From Mixophyes australis (taxonomy: Eukaryota; Chordata; Amphibia; Anura; Limnodynastidae), in assembly GCA_036250195.1 (NCBI GenBank), contig JAVHZZ010000001.1, positions 394,130,283 to 394,194,282 of the forward strand: 64,000 nt of DNA, read 5' to 3'. The translations under genes and the position numbers were made by a program. The notes beneath the pieces are model-generated. The model searched no databases, was not told where the DNA came from, and worked only from the letters and a program-made list of their open reading frames with translations. Position 1 is the stretch's first letter. The number at the start of each line of letters is the position of its first letter. Below are positions 35,276-47,518 of this stretch, one piece after another.

Positions 35276-36445
35276 GAATTGATGTCATTCTCTATGAAAG
35301 CTGCAGAGGTTTTGGTCATTGTCTTGAAAAAGACAGTGATCTAAAGACCATAATTTCTTGATGTAAGCAGCAAAGACCCTATATAGGATCTGTTTCAAGA
35401 ATAACTGTGCGTCCAGACGATGGGCCTATCCCAAAGGGGCAGGGTGGGCCCATAACTCAAGGGTCGAACAACTATTTATGTAATCTGAAAAATAATTTGG
35501 TGTCAGAGGATATTTGTTTTTGAATTGTTGTTGATTGCATTAATTACTGAATGAGCTTACAACGCATTAGGTGCCACAGGACAATGAGCAGATAGAAACC
35601 TGTAGGGAGAAAGGTGGGACATGGAGAGACTTGTGACAAGCTGAGAATGGTGGGGGGGGGGGGGGCATATGTGACAAGGGGAGAGTTGGGAGGGCATTAG
35701 TCACATATACATACATACACTCCAGCTGTCACATATGTTCCCCTACATTCTACCCCTTTCATATATGTCCCCTCCCACATTCTCCCCTTGACACACATGA
35801 GGGGGTCCCAGACGCTAGTCTTGCACACATTGACCATTAATTCATAAACGGCCCCTACCATACACATTGTGTCAGTGAAATATGTCTACAATTGTCCTTA
35901 ATCCAACTATCATATTAAACAAAATAAATAAAATGTTAACTCATTGAGATGGCTGAACTTCTGGATATACACATGATGTCCACAATAGCTCATAGTATTA
36001 CTGTGGCAGCACTTTTGCTAATTACTGAGCTCTTATTTTCACACCACTATATTTCCACATATTTCATTCATTATATGCTCCAAAGCTTTCGACAAGGCAA
36101 GGAAACTTTAATAATATCTGCTGGTTTGTGTGCCCATTGTCAAAACCCAAAAACTGAAAGCTAAGATTGGAAAGGAAAACCATCAAAAATCATTTTATAG
36201 ATCTTGAAAATGATCCCAAGTCAACCAAGAAGACTGTAATCACTGCATCTTCAAATGGATCACTCAGCTCAAAACCTCCATTCAATTTGGAACCAGTCAC
36301 CTGTATCGATCCACAAATGGATACAGGCCATTTGCAGAGAGACAGTGTTATCAGCCATAAGAAATGACATTGGAGGCCCAATTGAGTAACACACCACTTT
36401 GCATCGTGGATGCTACAAATTTTAACTTTCTTCAATAAACTGACT
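35276..36445. other. No recognisable gene
   Basis: No supported gene. A poly-G run of about 14 (35653-35666) and a stretch with related inverted words (CACATATGT, CCCTCCCACATTCTCCCC) at 35640-35800. Confidence 0.4.
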
Positions 36446-36900
36446 GTGACAGGATGGACCCCACTTGCCACCCTGTCTGTTGCTACTGGGCTTACTTTGC
36501 CACCATTCCCTTTCTTTATCCCAAATGCGCCCTCTAACCACAGTAGGAGGGGCTTACAAATGCTGCCACCACTAGACTCCTTACCGGCATCCAGAACCAG
36601 TTTCCTTTTGGGAAACTGTCCCTGCTAGTGTACCCTGTTGCTGGTGTATGTGGGCTGATACACCTGACCTCTTACTATGGATCAGGGTTGATGTGGATGG
36701 ATCCCACCTGGCCTATCACACTGGTCAGAGCTGCTGGGTAGTGGGCAGAGCGTGGTACCGGAAAACTGGGTCCAAATCTCAGAACAGCCGGGAACGGATT
36801 AGGGTTGGGTCTAATCTGTAGGTCACAGGAATTTCAGTATAGAAAGGTTTTCAAGCAGATCTTTGAAGCAAGTGATGTTTATTTGCTCAAGTAGTCCTAA
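36446..36900 (+). repeat. Possible LTR-like fragment
   Basis: A change of composition begins at TGTGACAGGATGGACCCC and the next 450 bases are GC-richer than the surroundings. The TG start and texture suggest an LTR, but I found no matching CA end, target duplication or second copy. Weak call. Confidence 0.25.
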
Positions 36901-38620
36901 GAAGGACAGTTCAGACGCCAGTCTGTGGTACTAGCGATCTTTCCAGAAGTATAGATGGTACAAGAATGATACTTTACATGCTCAAATAGCTCACGTTTTA
37001 TACAGTTCCGACATAACTTCTGGCAGGGGGTAAGCCAGCCCCCTGATCTGCGATGGTTCCCCAATGTGTGAGCTATTTTTAGTATCAGGATACGATATAT
37101 GTTTCCCAAACATGGATTTACATGCAATGCAAAGCTAACAATATTTACAATTATCTGTTATCTCTTAAAACTTGCTGTGATTTCCTGCATCCTGTTTTAG
37201 GCACAAAGGAAATCTAACAGCAAGTCTAATTAAACCTCCCTGTGCCTTCAGGGGTGTTGGACACTCACACATCAAAAAGTCTAATTAACATGAGATTAAC
37301 ATGGGTCCTTTCTTCAGACAGTTACAGAATACACATTTCCTCCAATCTATTGTTAACTTGAAAATTCCCAAAGAAAAGTTACAAAACCCCAAACAAGTCA
37401 TTTCCCTACATAACACATCCCAATGTAACACGATAGGTGCTTTTGCAATTATACATTGGTGCCTGCACCTCTGTTTAAAATAAATTTCTTTAAAAAATAT
37501 TTCTACACGATCCAGCTACAAATAAGTTATTTATAAGTGATCCAGCCACAAAGACAATAACAAACATCGGTTTTTCCAGTTATTTTTCCAAGAACTTGCA
37601 CCAGTTGGTTTGTACATGTCTTGGACTCAAACAGTGAATTAAGATGTTAGCAGTAAGTGGGTGCTGCCATCCAATTTATGGTGAAGCATTCCAATTTTTT
37701 AATAACTACAAAAATATCAAAAACATTTTGGATACATTAAATGGTTTTCTGAGGATACCCTGAGCCAATCAATGGTAATAATGCAATTGTACTATTGTGT
37801 TCGCATTTCTATACTTTATTCATGTCCCGGTGTTCTATCTTTTCTCCCACCAGAGAACATCTTCGATTAAGAGGACTCAAAGAACTGTGGTCTTGATATT
37901 CCACATATATTTTCTCAGTAGTTTATTTGATAATTCATTGTGTAATATCGGGTTCCTTCAGGATTGAGAAGGAGCGCTATACGTTGTCCTTTATAATTGC
38001 ATTTTCTATCTATGTTTCTTTAGCACTTGTTCGGTATAAGTGCTTTAAGGATTAACAGTTGCATCTTCTTATTTGAAAGCTATGTCTTTTTTATCAGGAG
38101 TCAGCTTGGCCAGCAATCTTGAGCAGCATTATACTGGTGCTCCAGTGACAGTACACATTGCTGTACATAATTCATCCTTGTGTATGCTTAAAGAACTGTA
38201 ACTGGCAGGGGTGGCTGAAACTGGGCCCAGTTTGGCCATCAATCTAATGTGATTGCATTGTACAGGTGCTTGCAAAGTGTTTATCTACTGTATGATTGCA
38301 TGCAATACATTAGTTTTATGTAAATTTGAATCAATTAATATTAGTTCTGTTGACTGTGTTTTCTAACCACTGGATTCATGCGTTACAATATTGTGCTTGG
38401 GCAACAGTGACATTCATCCATCACTGCAAGTATGTTATTATGTTACTTTGTTTAAGAGCTACAGTACCATACTTTTACCATGTTGAACTATGTTTAAAAT
38501 TGCTTGCAACATAAAATAAAAAAAACCTATATAATTATTTTAAAACTGGAGCACTATAAGCGGACTCTATCTAGATGTGGCCTGAATAAAATATAATCAT
38601 CAACATGAAACGTACAATGA
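36901..38620. other. No recognisable gene
   Basis: AT-rich DNA without a supported gene, RNA or bounded element. Confidence 0.4.
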
Positions 38621-38621
38621 T

Positions 38622-38845
38622 AATTGCCAGATTATACCAGTTTGTGCTGGTCACACTATAAGATGGAGACCTGCATTGTGGTGTACCCCTGTAATAATGT
38701 GTTCTAGCTCTAGCATGGTCAGCACAAGGTCAAATCGCCCCAAGGAATTTGGCTCACAAAAAACATTTGCCCCCCTCAAGGCAACCCTATACTGAGTAAC
38801 ACTGATGTTCTTCCCACCCTTCGGTGATGGGGAAAATGTGCAGTG
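38622..38845 (+). repeat. Dispersed repeat, copy 1 (unnamed family)
   Basis: Aligns by eye with 40236-40455. Shared landmarks in order are GTGCTGG..ACACTATA, a CTGCATT or CCCTGTAATAA segment, AACACTxxxG, and CTTCCCAC.CCTT.GGTG. Two diverged copies about 1.6 kb apart in the same orientation. Family unknown to me. Confidence 0.5.
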
Positions 38846-39455
38846 ATTGCAGTGTGGGTGTATCAGCCACACAGTGTCTGGGACTGAAATACACCTGCAT
38901 CCTGTCACCACTACTAATGGGCAATAAGGCTAAGGAAACCATGGGAGTCTGCAGTCCATTATGTCTGGCCCAGCAACCTGTAGATGCAACAAAGCATCCA
39001 CAGTCTTGGACTAGTTTAGGTTTTAGAATTACAGAGTTGGGTTAGAAAAAAATATCATATTTGATATTTTGGACAATTTTTTTTTTTTTAATGGAGTCAT
39101 GTTTCGTTCTTATTTAAAGTAAGCACAGTCGTCAGGTGCATACACACAAATATAGATGGTTGTATTGCAGTAGATTTATAATATAGTATGCACATAAAAT
39201 ATCGCAAAGCCAAACTATTAATCTCAGATGTCATAAAACACACATATTATACAGTACTGTATAATATTTATTTCAAAAGTGTTTTCAGTGTACATACAGT
39301 ATTGTTCAAATAAGTAAATTAAACTTAAAATAAAACATACTCTAGACATACTGGCTAGCAACTTTATTCTACATTTTTTTTAGATGTTTTTGCAATCCAT
39401 CGGGAAGGTTGTAATCCGTTGGAATAATAATAAAAAATACAAAATATAATCCATG
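38846..39455. other. No recognisable gene
   Basis: Nothing supported; a T-run at about 39077-39090. Confidence 0.4.
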
Positions 39456-39797
39456 AATGGCGCTCTTGGCGCTTAGTGGTTAGCACTTCTGCCTCATAGC
39501 GCTGGGGTCATGAGTTCAACTCCTGATCATGTTGTTATCTGTGTGGAGTTTGTATGTTCTCCCCGTGTTTGCGTGGGTTTCCTCCGGGTACTCCGGTTTC
39601 CTCCCACACTCCAAAAACATACTAGTAGATTAATTGGCTGCTATCAAAAATTGACCCTAGTCTCTCTCTCTCTCTCTCTCTGTTAGGGAATTTAGACTGT
39701 AAGCTCCAATGGGGCAGGGACTGATGGGAATGAGTTCTCTGTACAGCGCTGTGGAATCAGTGGCGCTATATAAATAAATGGTGATGATGATGATGGT
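39456..39797 (+). repeat. V-SINE-like SINE, near full length
   Basis: The tRNA-derived head has an A-box-like GGCGCTTAGTGGTTAGC and a B-box-like GAGTTCAACTCC, the internal promoter for RNA polymerase III. The conserved core follows: GTGGAGTTTGTATGTTCTCC, CGTGGGTTTCCTCCGGGTAC, TTTCCTCCCACACTCCAAAA. Next come a (TC)n expansion near 39660-39680, GAATTTAGACTGTAAGCTCC, and a tail GGCGCTATATAAATAAATGG(TGA)n. The tail matches the L2 3' ends at 4024-4170 and 30735-30885, so L2 is the likely partner LINE for its retrotransposition. Confidence 0.85.
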
Positions 39798-40235
39798 GGC
39801 CTGACAGACTTTGATGCAAGTCCATTTTATTTGTGTAAAATATGCATTTTATTATTGTGCATGCAAGCAAAAAATGTGTAAACGTAAGGCCCTATGCAAA
39901 CTAGGACACACGTGCACTTACTGTTCTCTATGTTTAGAGTGGCAGAACAGGGGACAGAAGGGGCATTTCAAAAATAGGCGAAGTACAGTAAAGGTAAGTT
40001 CATGTACTTATGTAGCGGTCAAGGCAGCCACAGATTCACGTGTGAGGAGGTGTATCTCTCTGGCCCCTGGTGCAAGATATGTGCTGCTGCTGATTATCAG
40101 AACGTTCCTTGCTATTATTAAATAATTAAGTAAAAACATTAAAAACAACAAACAGGTTGTCTAGCACTCATAGCCTAGGCTACTAGCAGCAATTTTGGGA
40201 GCACAAACTTCGTTGTGTTCCACTGAAAAGGCCTC
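39798..40235. other. No recognisable gene
   Basis: Spacer after the SINE. The open frame at 39811-40125 shows no known domain. Confidence 0.35.
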
Positions 40236-40455
40236 TACAAACACTGGTCTATGCCAGGCTGTGCTGGGGACACTATAGCAGGGAATCCCACAGTGTAATA
40301 TACCTCTGCATTAAGGTCAGCCAGCCAAGCCTGTTTAGTATTCCTTAGGGGAATCGGATCAGCAAAACAAATGTAGCTCAACACTCTTGGCAAAACTAGC
40401 CCCATGCTGAAGCACTAAGGTTCTTCCCACTCCCTTGGTGCACTGGGTGTGGGTT
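40236..40455 (+). repeat. Dispersed repeat, copy 2 (unnamed family)
   Basis: Partner of 38622-38845 with the same order of shared words. Diverged and without coding potential. Confidence 0.5.
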
Positions 40456-42518
40456 AATAAATAAAAGAGCAGAATGAATTGACAATTGTCCCTGCTCTAT
40501 TAATAGATTATAAAGTCCATGAAATTTGAATTTACAAATACAGTGCAGAATGTCACGCTAAAGATTGTATCCATGGAAATTCACATCTCTATGAAAGGTT
40601 CTGTTCCACAGCAAAACTTGATTTTTGTAGCACCTTTACTCATCTGTGCTTCAAATGTCCACTCTCTCAATGATGGCTCTAAATGTAGACCTCAGGTAAC
40701 TACACATATAGAGTGCATGGTCATTATGTGTTAATAGTAGCGGCAGGCAACCACAGGTGTACTGTAAACTATCAGTGGCAGCGGGTGCAGTCTCGCTCTG
40801 AGCTGATTGCTCAGCATCAGCTGGCTAACAGTTCCATTCATTAGTGCTCTCTGCACAAGTTCCCTTCATTATTCTGGTCTCTCTCCTATTCGTTCCCCAG
40901 CATTTATAAACCCTTTTCTTTCTCCTACCTGTGCTGGATCTACTGTTGTGATCTGAACTGTGTATTGTACTCTACTTTCTCCTGCCCTTAACCTCAACTT
41001 GTTTTTGGATTTGCTACTGACTTCTGCCTGACCTGACCTTGACCTGATTACCGAACTAGCTATTAACCTCTGCCTGCTCTGACTCAGCCTGACTATTGGA
41101 CCATGCCCTTCCCTGCTTCCCTCTTCCTATAGTCACCACATGTCTCTTTCTGTATCCTGTCCACCTATCATACCAATAGCTAGACTTAATAAGCCCCTAG
41201 TGGTACAAATTAAGACCTGTGGCAACCAAGTACTCTGGAACATTTTGTGTACCATGAAAATGGGCTGTTGAAGACATAGACGTCTGGAAGCTGTACTATG
41301 GGTGTTATTATTTGAACTAATATTGCCTTCACAGAAGTGTGTCACTATCTGCTTATTAACTGAAAGTTTTGAACCTCCATTAAATGGGATTTAAAATTTG
41401 GCATTTCTGCACCCAGTTCATGGAACCTAAACACCTTCCCCTAGAGGAACAATAATTCATATATAAAGAAATAACTACACAGGCTGATATATAATTAAAT
41501 AATATTTGCAATGTCCCTTAAACAACACTGCCTGTTACTTGTTACAAATATATAGTCACTTGCACAATTATACTGTGGTAATTGATTACTATTCTGTTAA
41601 AGTGTTTTAATTTCTCAGGAATTTTCAGTTTCTCTTCCCAAAACAGAAAATAAATTATATTCGTAAAATTGCGTAGTTAGATCAAGATTAAATTGTTGGT
41701 CTAACAGCAGGAATTCTTGAAATAAATGTATTCTTTGAACAACAGAATAAAATATAAATATTTTGATGTAAAACCAATATACTACCACTCACTGGATAGA
41801 TTCTATTTAAAATAGTTTTCTAAATGCACTGTTTACCAAACATTAACAGTCATCATAATAATTATTCCTTGTTATGTTTGTTACTAAATATGAAACCTTA
41901 AAATCATAATTATTCCTCATTATGTGTTATTACTTTCCTTGTTCTGTTGGGATGACAATCAGAATGGCTTTGGTAAAAAAGTTTTGTGTACTAATTAGTT
42001 AATTTAGATTAAAGACAAGAAAATGGTGAGTTTTGAAAAATATATAATTTCACAGGAGTATCAAATATTTGGCATAATAGAATATACATATATTGATTCC
42101 ACTGTAATACATATGTTAGCAGATGAAGCGTAAGTAAAAGCATGTTATACAACAGTAAGTTGAGGAGTAAATATTTTTTTTCTTTAGAATAATTTTTGCA
42201 TATGCAAACATAATAGATACAACATATGGTCTATAACTCAAAGAATATCTATCAAATGTTCAAGATCACAAATCTGAGATTGCAATCCAAACCAATCCGC
42301 ACCAATCTGGGGCCACTGTATTCTTACTTATCGGAATAAACAATAAGATGACAAAATATGCACAGAAAACAAGCATTATGTATTAATAACACTAGTGTTT
42401 ACTACTCCCCAAAGGGTATCTCATTTGTGTTCACCATGTCCACCTTTAATGTTCATAGCTGCAACCATTTTTAAGCCCCTGAATCCTAGGGATTTGGATG
42501 CTGGTTGCTATCTGGCAC
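40456..42518. other. No recognisable gene; possible LTR scrap at 40780-41110
   Basis: The segment 40880-41110 is CT-rich with repeated CTGACCTGACC-type words followed by CTGACTCAGCCTGACTATTG, a texture seen in R-U5 parts of amphibian gypsy LTRs, and includes TTTATAAACCC. No second copy or end structure was found. The rest is AT-rich without a supported gene. Confidence 0.35.
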
Positions 42519-42699
42519 TTAGGGGTGTATTTACTAAAGTGCGGGTTTGAAAAAGTGGAGATGTTGCCTATAGCAAGCAATCAGATTCTAGTTAGCATTT
42601 ATTTAGTACATTCTACAAAATGACAGCTAGAATCCGATTGGTTGCTATAGGCAACATCTCCACTTTTTCAAACCTGCAGTTTAGTAAATATACCCCTTA
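42519..42699. mobile_element. 175-bp palindromic MITE, TTA target
   Basis: The element is 42522-42696, with ends GGGGTGTATTTACTAAAGTG and, inward from the right, GGGGTATATTTACTAAACTG. Arms continue through GTTTGAAAAAGTGGAGATGT and TGCCTATAGCAA, so nearly the whole unit is an inverted repeat. It is flanked by TTA on both sides (42519-42521, 42697-42699). A TTA duplication fits PIF/Harbinger-type MITEs; assignment is tentative. Confidence 0.78.
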
Positions 42700-42970
42700 G
42701 AGTCATCACCTCTGCTGTTACAACATTGGGCCAGGGATATCCAGAGCTATGAATGATCAAAACCACAATCAACATCTGCATTGACAAATAGTGATGCGTC
42801 ATGCCTTGACCTTTGTATTTGGACTATTCTCTTGATTTGGTGCTGTATGTACCTAATGATTCCTGAACCTGGCTTAACATTGACCTAGTGTCTTCTTAGG
42901 TGTGGTACCTTGTCTTCCTTTTTGCTAAACACCTCTGACTCCAGAGGGACACAGAAACATCCCACAAACT

Positions 42971-43594
42971 GTGCCATTGCAAAACTCATATGCTGCTCTT
43001 GCAGGGCTGGAATGTACAAATAATATAGGTAACACAGAACATGAGGATTTAGAGACTTCTACTAGCTATAGGAACAGGAAAATAAAATTTTCAAAAAGGA
43101 CTACATTTCTCTTGGGGGATTCCATTATAAGAGGCATACATCTGGGAAAAGCTACTGAAGTAGAGAAACAAGTAAGGTGCTTACCTGCAGCCACAGCTCC
43201 ATGGGATAAAGAGCGCATGTTAAGAATTGTGAAACCAGCAAGAAAAGATGGGGTGGTGGATGTCATTGTCCACCTAGGGACAAAGGACCTGTCTAATGCT
43301 GAAGTCATAGCAGTAACAGATGAATTTAGAAAGTTAGAGACTGCTCTAAAACAGGTGGCAACCACTGTAACTTTTTCAGCAGTATTGCCAGTGCATAGAG
43401 GTGAGGACAGAACTGTTTGCATCAGAAACTTTAATACGTGGCTAATGAAGTGTTGTTATGAGGAGCGATTTGGATTAATAGACTACAGTCATGCCATCTG
43501 GCAAGATAGGGGACTATACAAAAGTGATGGCCTGCAACCATCTTCAAGGGGAACCCGAATGCTAAGTTTGGAAACTTCATTAGGAACTATTTAA
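42971..43594 (+). pseudogene. CR1-type LINE ORF1 with SGNH/esterase-like fold
   Basis: 207-codon open frame. TTFLLGDSIIRG is a block I GDS motif (nucleophile Ser). VIVHLGTKDLSN corresponds to the GTNDL block with Asn changed to Lys. YKSDGLQPSSRG corresponds to the Asp-x-x-His block with His changed to Gln. ORF1 proteins with an esterase fold are known in the CR1 clade. With two catalytic blocks altered and ORF2 decayed downstream, I treat it as a relic even though the frame is open. Confidence 0.75.
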
Positions 43595-43734
43595 ACTAGC
43601 AGAGGGGGCAGTGAACTAAACAGGAATAAAACAATCTGCTCTCCCAACCAAGAGGTATCATTTATGCAGGCTAATAGTACAGGAAACATATCCACAGCAA
43701 CAGAACACGATGCAGATCAAAACAAAATAAACAT

Positions 43735-44780
43735 ACAGTGAGAGATAAACATAGATAGGAAGATAGGAACAGAAAATGCACAAACAAAACTCTTAGAGCT
43801 AAGTGTGCTAATGCTAGAAGCTTAGGAAATAAAATTCCAGAACTAATTGCCTTAATGACAAGGGATGATCTGGATATTACGGAGACATGGTGCAATGAAA
43901 ATCATGACTGGAACATAGCTATTCTGGGATAAACTTTATTTAGGAAATACTGAATGGGAAGAATTGGAGCAGGGATAAATGTATGTGAAAAAAAGCATAA
44001 ATACTACTTTAATACAAAGTATTGAAGAATAAACTGAGGCTCTTTGGGTGACCATAGAAACTGGGGACAAGACTATTCTTCGTACTGGGGTGATCTATAG
44101 ACCACCCGGTCAGGAACAAGAACTGGACAGGAACTTATTGCAGGACATCAATAAAATGGCATTTTAAGGAGAGGTAATAATCATGGGAGACTTTAATCTA
44201 CCTGATGTGAACTGGGAGGAGTTTTGAAATGGGAAATTGTGTAAATGACTCTTTGGCAGAGTGGAAGAATATGGAAGGAGTGCAGGTGAGGTGGGAAGAA
44301 ATTAGAAAGTGCAATACTTAAAGCAACAGACCTTTGTATCAAAAGGGTTAATAAAAGTACTAGGAAAGGAAGCCAGTGTGCTTTGCAAAAGAAGTACCAA
44401 CTATTGTGAAAGAAAAAAAGATGGCCTTTAGTAAATATAGCAGACTCAGAATAATGAAGACAAAGAGATGTATCTTGCTAGACAGAAGGATGCTAAGAAG
44501 GTAATCAGATGTGCAAAGGCACAAGATGAAGAGAAAATGGCCCAGTCAGTAGTTAAAGGAGTCAAAACATTTTTATGTATATAAGTGAAAGGAGAAAAAC
44601 AAAAGAAGAAATAATAAGAATAAAGACAGAGAGTGAGGGTCTTGTTGAGGGAGACAAGGTAATGGCAAATCATCTCAATAATTATTTTTGCTCAGTGTTC
44701 ACTACAGAAAGAGCAGGGAAGGGGCCACAGTTAAGTTGCCAGTATACTCATAAAACACAATATATGGCTATCAATGGGTA
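43735..44780 (+). pseudogene. CR1-type LINE ORF2 remnant (endonuclease and linker)
   Basis: Broken frames give KCANARSLGNKIPELIALM, LDITETWCNENHDW, then GVIYRPPGQEQEL and VIIMGDFNLPDVNWEEF, which are AP-endonuclease motifs. Further on are EIYLARQKDAKKVIRCAKAQ and LVEGDKVMANHLNNYFCSVF, the linker before RT in CR1 elements. Stops and a deletion after NWEEF kill it. It continues the ORF1 at 42971-43594. Confidence 0.78.
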
Positions 44781-44905
44781 ATATTTGTGCTATGTATATC
44801 TGGCAATGGGGTTTATCTGCAATATTTGGCTAGCAAAGAGTGTGTGGGGGGTATTTTTGCAATATAATGCTGGCAATGGAGCTATTGCTATGTAATTATC
44901 TATGT
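44781..44905. other. Junction between CR1 remnant and L2 fragment
   Basis: Short A/T-rich stretch with TATTTTTGCAATATAATGCTGGC-like words; no gene. Confidence 0.35.
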
Positions 44906-45503
44906 ACCTACTGTATCTGTTGGGGTCCCACATGGCTCTGTTCTTGGCACTTTACTTTTTTCATTATACACCTTTTCACTTGGGGCACTAATTCACTCAT
45001 TCGGCCTCCAATACCACCTCTACGGTGATGACACCCAAATCTATATCTCTTCCCATGACCTCTCTCCTTTTGTACTATCCCGTGTAACCAACTGTCTTCC
45101 TGTTATCTCTACATGAATATCCCAACCCTACCTAAAGCTCAACATGTCCAAAACAGAGCTTATTATGTTCCCTTCTGCCAGAGTCACCACCTGCCCTCAA
45201 ATCTCCCTCACTGTCAATAACACCACAATTTACTCAGATTCTCAAGCCCGCTGCCTTGGTGTCACACTTGACTCCCACCTCTGCTCTATTCCTCACATCC
45301 AGACTATCTCCCGGTCCTGTAGACTCCACCTTAAATACATAGCCAGAATACACCATTTTTCTTTCTCAACATGCTACCTAAACTCTTATCCATTCTCTCA
45401 TCATCTCCCATCTTGACTATTGTAACCTCTTGCTATCTGGCATTCCTAAAACTCATATATCCACACTTCAATCCATCCTAAATGCTGCTGCAAGACTGAT
45501 ATT
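44906..45503 (+). pseudogene. L2 LINE RT fragment, cut by the chromovirus array
   Basis: Translation in changing frames: [11 protein letters not shown] (RT motif), [52 protein letters not shown]. The catalytic motif usually seen as YADD or FADD reads YGDD. It ends ...AATGCTGCTGCAAGACTGAT, where LTR A starts. The 5-bp ATATT (45499-45503) should reappear after the last LTR, beyond this window. Confidence 0.82.
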
Positions 45504-45631
45504 TGTCACTCACCGGACCGTGAGTGCCTCTTCCCGGACATTTAGGAACCGTGGCCGTCCGCCATTCTGAGGGTCTGCGCATGCGCAGCCCTTTTCTATA
45601 CTTCAGTGTATATCCCTTTAACTCAATTGGC

Positions 45632-45690
45632 AGATCAGGCAACACTCCCTATATTAAGCACCTGTGGTCAACACCACGTTGCCTGATCTT
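45632..45690 (+). promoter_or_regulatory. LTR A core promoter and RNA start
   Basis: AGATCAGGCAAC (45632-45643) and its exact reverse complement GTTGCCTGATCT (45678-45689) flank TATATTAA. The RNA start is predicted at about 45679-45681, some 30 bases after the TATA box, inside the second arm. The first ten bases GCCTGATCTT (45681-45690) are complementary to the primer site at 47519-47528. Matching starts in the other LTRs are at 51950, 55280 and 61569 (plus) and 17003 (minus). Confidence 0.72.
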
Positions 45691-47042
45691 GGAGTCTCAT
45701 TCCCCATGAGTCTCTGAAGGTGTTCCTGTATTCCTCGTGTATTCAGCGCTGCTGATTCCTGTGGTTTCCAAACCACTTCTACCTCTGTGGTTTCCAAACC
45801 ACTTCTACTTCTGTGGTTCCCATACCACTTCTACCATCAACTGTATCATCGTGACTGTTTGCTGATTCCTATCCGCTGCCTCCGTGCACTACAGTCTTCT
45901 AAACCACTTCAACGCTATTATATATCATTGTGACTGTTTGCTGATTCCTATCCGCTGCCTCCGTGCACTACAGTCTTCTAAACCACTTCAACGCTATTGT
46001 ATATCATTGTGACTGTTTGCTCATTGCTATCCGCTGCCTCCGTGCACTCCAGCTTTTACTTCACTTCCACTCACCTGCTTCTCATCAAGTCTGTTTGCTG
46101 ATTCCTATCCGCTGCCTCCGTGCACTACAGTCTCCTGCTTGCAACTCGCCTGTGTTCATCATCGTGACTGCTAGCTGATTACTATCCGCTGCCTCCGTGC
46201 ACTACAGTCTCCTGCTTGCAACTCGCCTGTGTTCATCATCGTGACTGTTAGCTGATTCCTATCCGCTGCCCTGTGCACTGCAGACTCATCTCATCTCTTC
46301 TGTGTCTTCCTCGAGACTGCCGCTTTCATTACCATCTGCTACACTTCGTGATCAACAGCTCCTGGCCTGCGCTGCACTCCTGTGTCCCATCGCTGTTGGT
46401 TCCTTTGGTTGCTACTGGTTACCTCCGTGTGCCGCTGAGTCCTGCTGCTGTGGTCAGCGCTATCGTCCATCTCCTGCTGATCCGCTCTCCACGCCTTCAC
46501 GTGTTCCACTGGTCTCTACCCTCCTGTCAGCATTGGATTTGTATCTCATCTACTACCCTCTGCTGGATCATCTCCATTCTCCTGGGTCCCCTATGAGTCC
46601 AGTTCCACGTGTTGCTGACTCCTGTGGATTCGTGTCCCTGTTGGTCTACTCACCTGTGCGCTGCACCTGCTAGACCGCTGCCTCACCTATCCAGGGACTT
46701 CCTATCCAGTCGGCCTCCTGCCGCTCAGGTACCGCTGCATTCCCATCTGACTGCTACTTCTGAACCACGGTATGCATACTTCTCATTGACTGTGCTGTGT
46801 ATTGCATATCTTGCTGGACTGTGTTTGGTTCTCTCTGGAGTCTGCTATCCGCTGAGTCTATTGCCATCATTGACTGTGTTATCATTGTGCTGGACTACTT
46901 CAAGAGACTTTCTGATTGCAGACCTGCTCAGTCATTTATATATATATATATATATTGTGCATATTACTGTGGATCGTGTATAAGGTGCCTGTGTATATCC
47001 TGTGTTGCAGTCTTCCCCCGTGCACCTCCTCACATATATATT

Positions 47043-47301
47043 CAGTGGTACAAGTTGCTGATGTCAGACCACTGATCCCTGTTTCCGGTATCACCTGTTC
47101 CATTATCCTCTCACATAGCAGTGGTACAACTTGCTACCGCAGACCACTGACTACCCGGATACCTCCACTTGGATTCCATTCCTTCACTCAGACAGCGGTA
47201 CAACTTGCTATCCGCAGACCGCTGACTCTCATCACCTCCTTGTTTCTGTTGGACATTTCTCCTCACTATAGCAGTGGTACACTTGCTATCGCAGACCACT
47301 G
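47043..47301 (+). promoter_or_regulatory. Four covarying RNA hairpins in LTR A leader
   Basis: Hairpins at 47043-47074, 47119-47149, 47193-47224 and 47272-47301. Each is a 7-bp stem around a loop close to ACAACTTGCTATCGCAG. Three stems read CAGTGGT/ACCACTG and the third CAGCGGT/ACCGCTG: the T-A pair is replaced by C-G on both sides, which supports real base pairing in RNA. Equivalent sets lie at 53306-53564, 56665-56924 and 62954-63213 (plus), and 8968-9227 and 15310-15569 (minus). Confidence 0.75.
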
Positions 47302-47518
47302 ACTACCTTCACGTGTCCTTGTCCATACAGTTCCTTGTGTATTATTACCTCATTATTACCAGTGTTGCTAGTCATAGACTTTCCTGAGCATCCCATCAGC
47401 CATCATTTCATGTTCCGTGATCACCCAGCTACCAGACTATCCTATTACCATCTACATTGCTCTGGTAAGCCTACCATCTGGTGATCCCTGGGTAAAGACT
47501 CCTAGTGCCCGTGACAGT

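Larger units (their letters stand above)
45504..47516 (+). repeat. LTR A
   Basis: 2013 bp, TGTCACTCACCGG ... CCCGTGACA. TATATTAA at 45650-45657, predicted RNA start near 45681, repeat zone at about 45750-46260, hairpins 47043-47301 and a short TA run near 46937-46955. It is inserted in L2 sequence. Confidence 0.95.

Noticed and set aside
36446..37560. Solo LTR of an ERV
   Set aside because: A TG start and composition change are present, but no CA end, duplication or second copy could be found; kept only as a weak repeat call.
39456..39540. Possible tRNA gene
   Set aside because: A- and B-box-like sequences are present but no cloverleaf or acceptor stem; it continues into a V-SINE core and LINE-type tail.
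45963..47302. Multiple open frames of 60-250 codons within each LTR (also 8785-10458, 15127-16800, 52232-53565, 55386-57106, 61675-63395)
   Set aside because: They cross tandem repeats and TA runs, shift frame between LTR subfamilies, and have no domains. They recur only because the LTR recurs.
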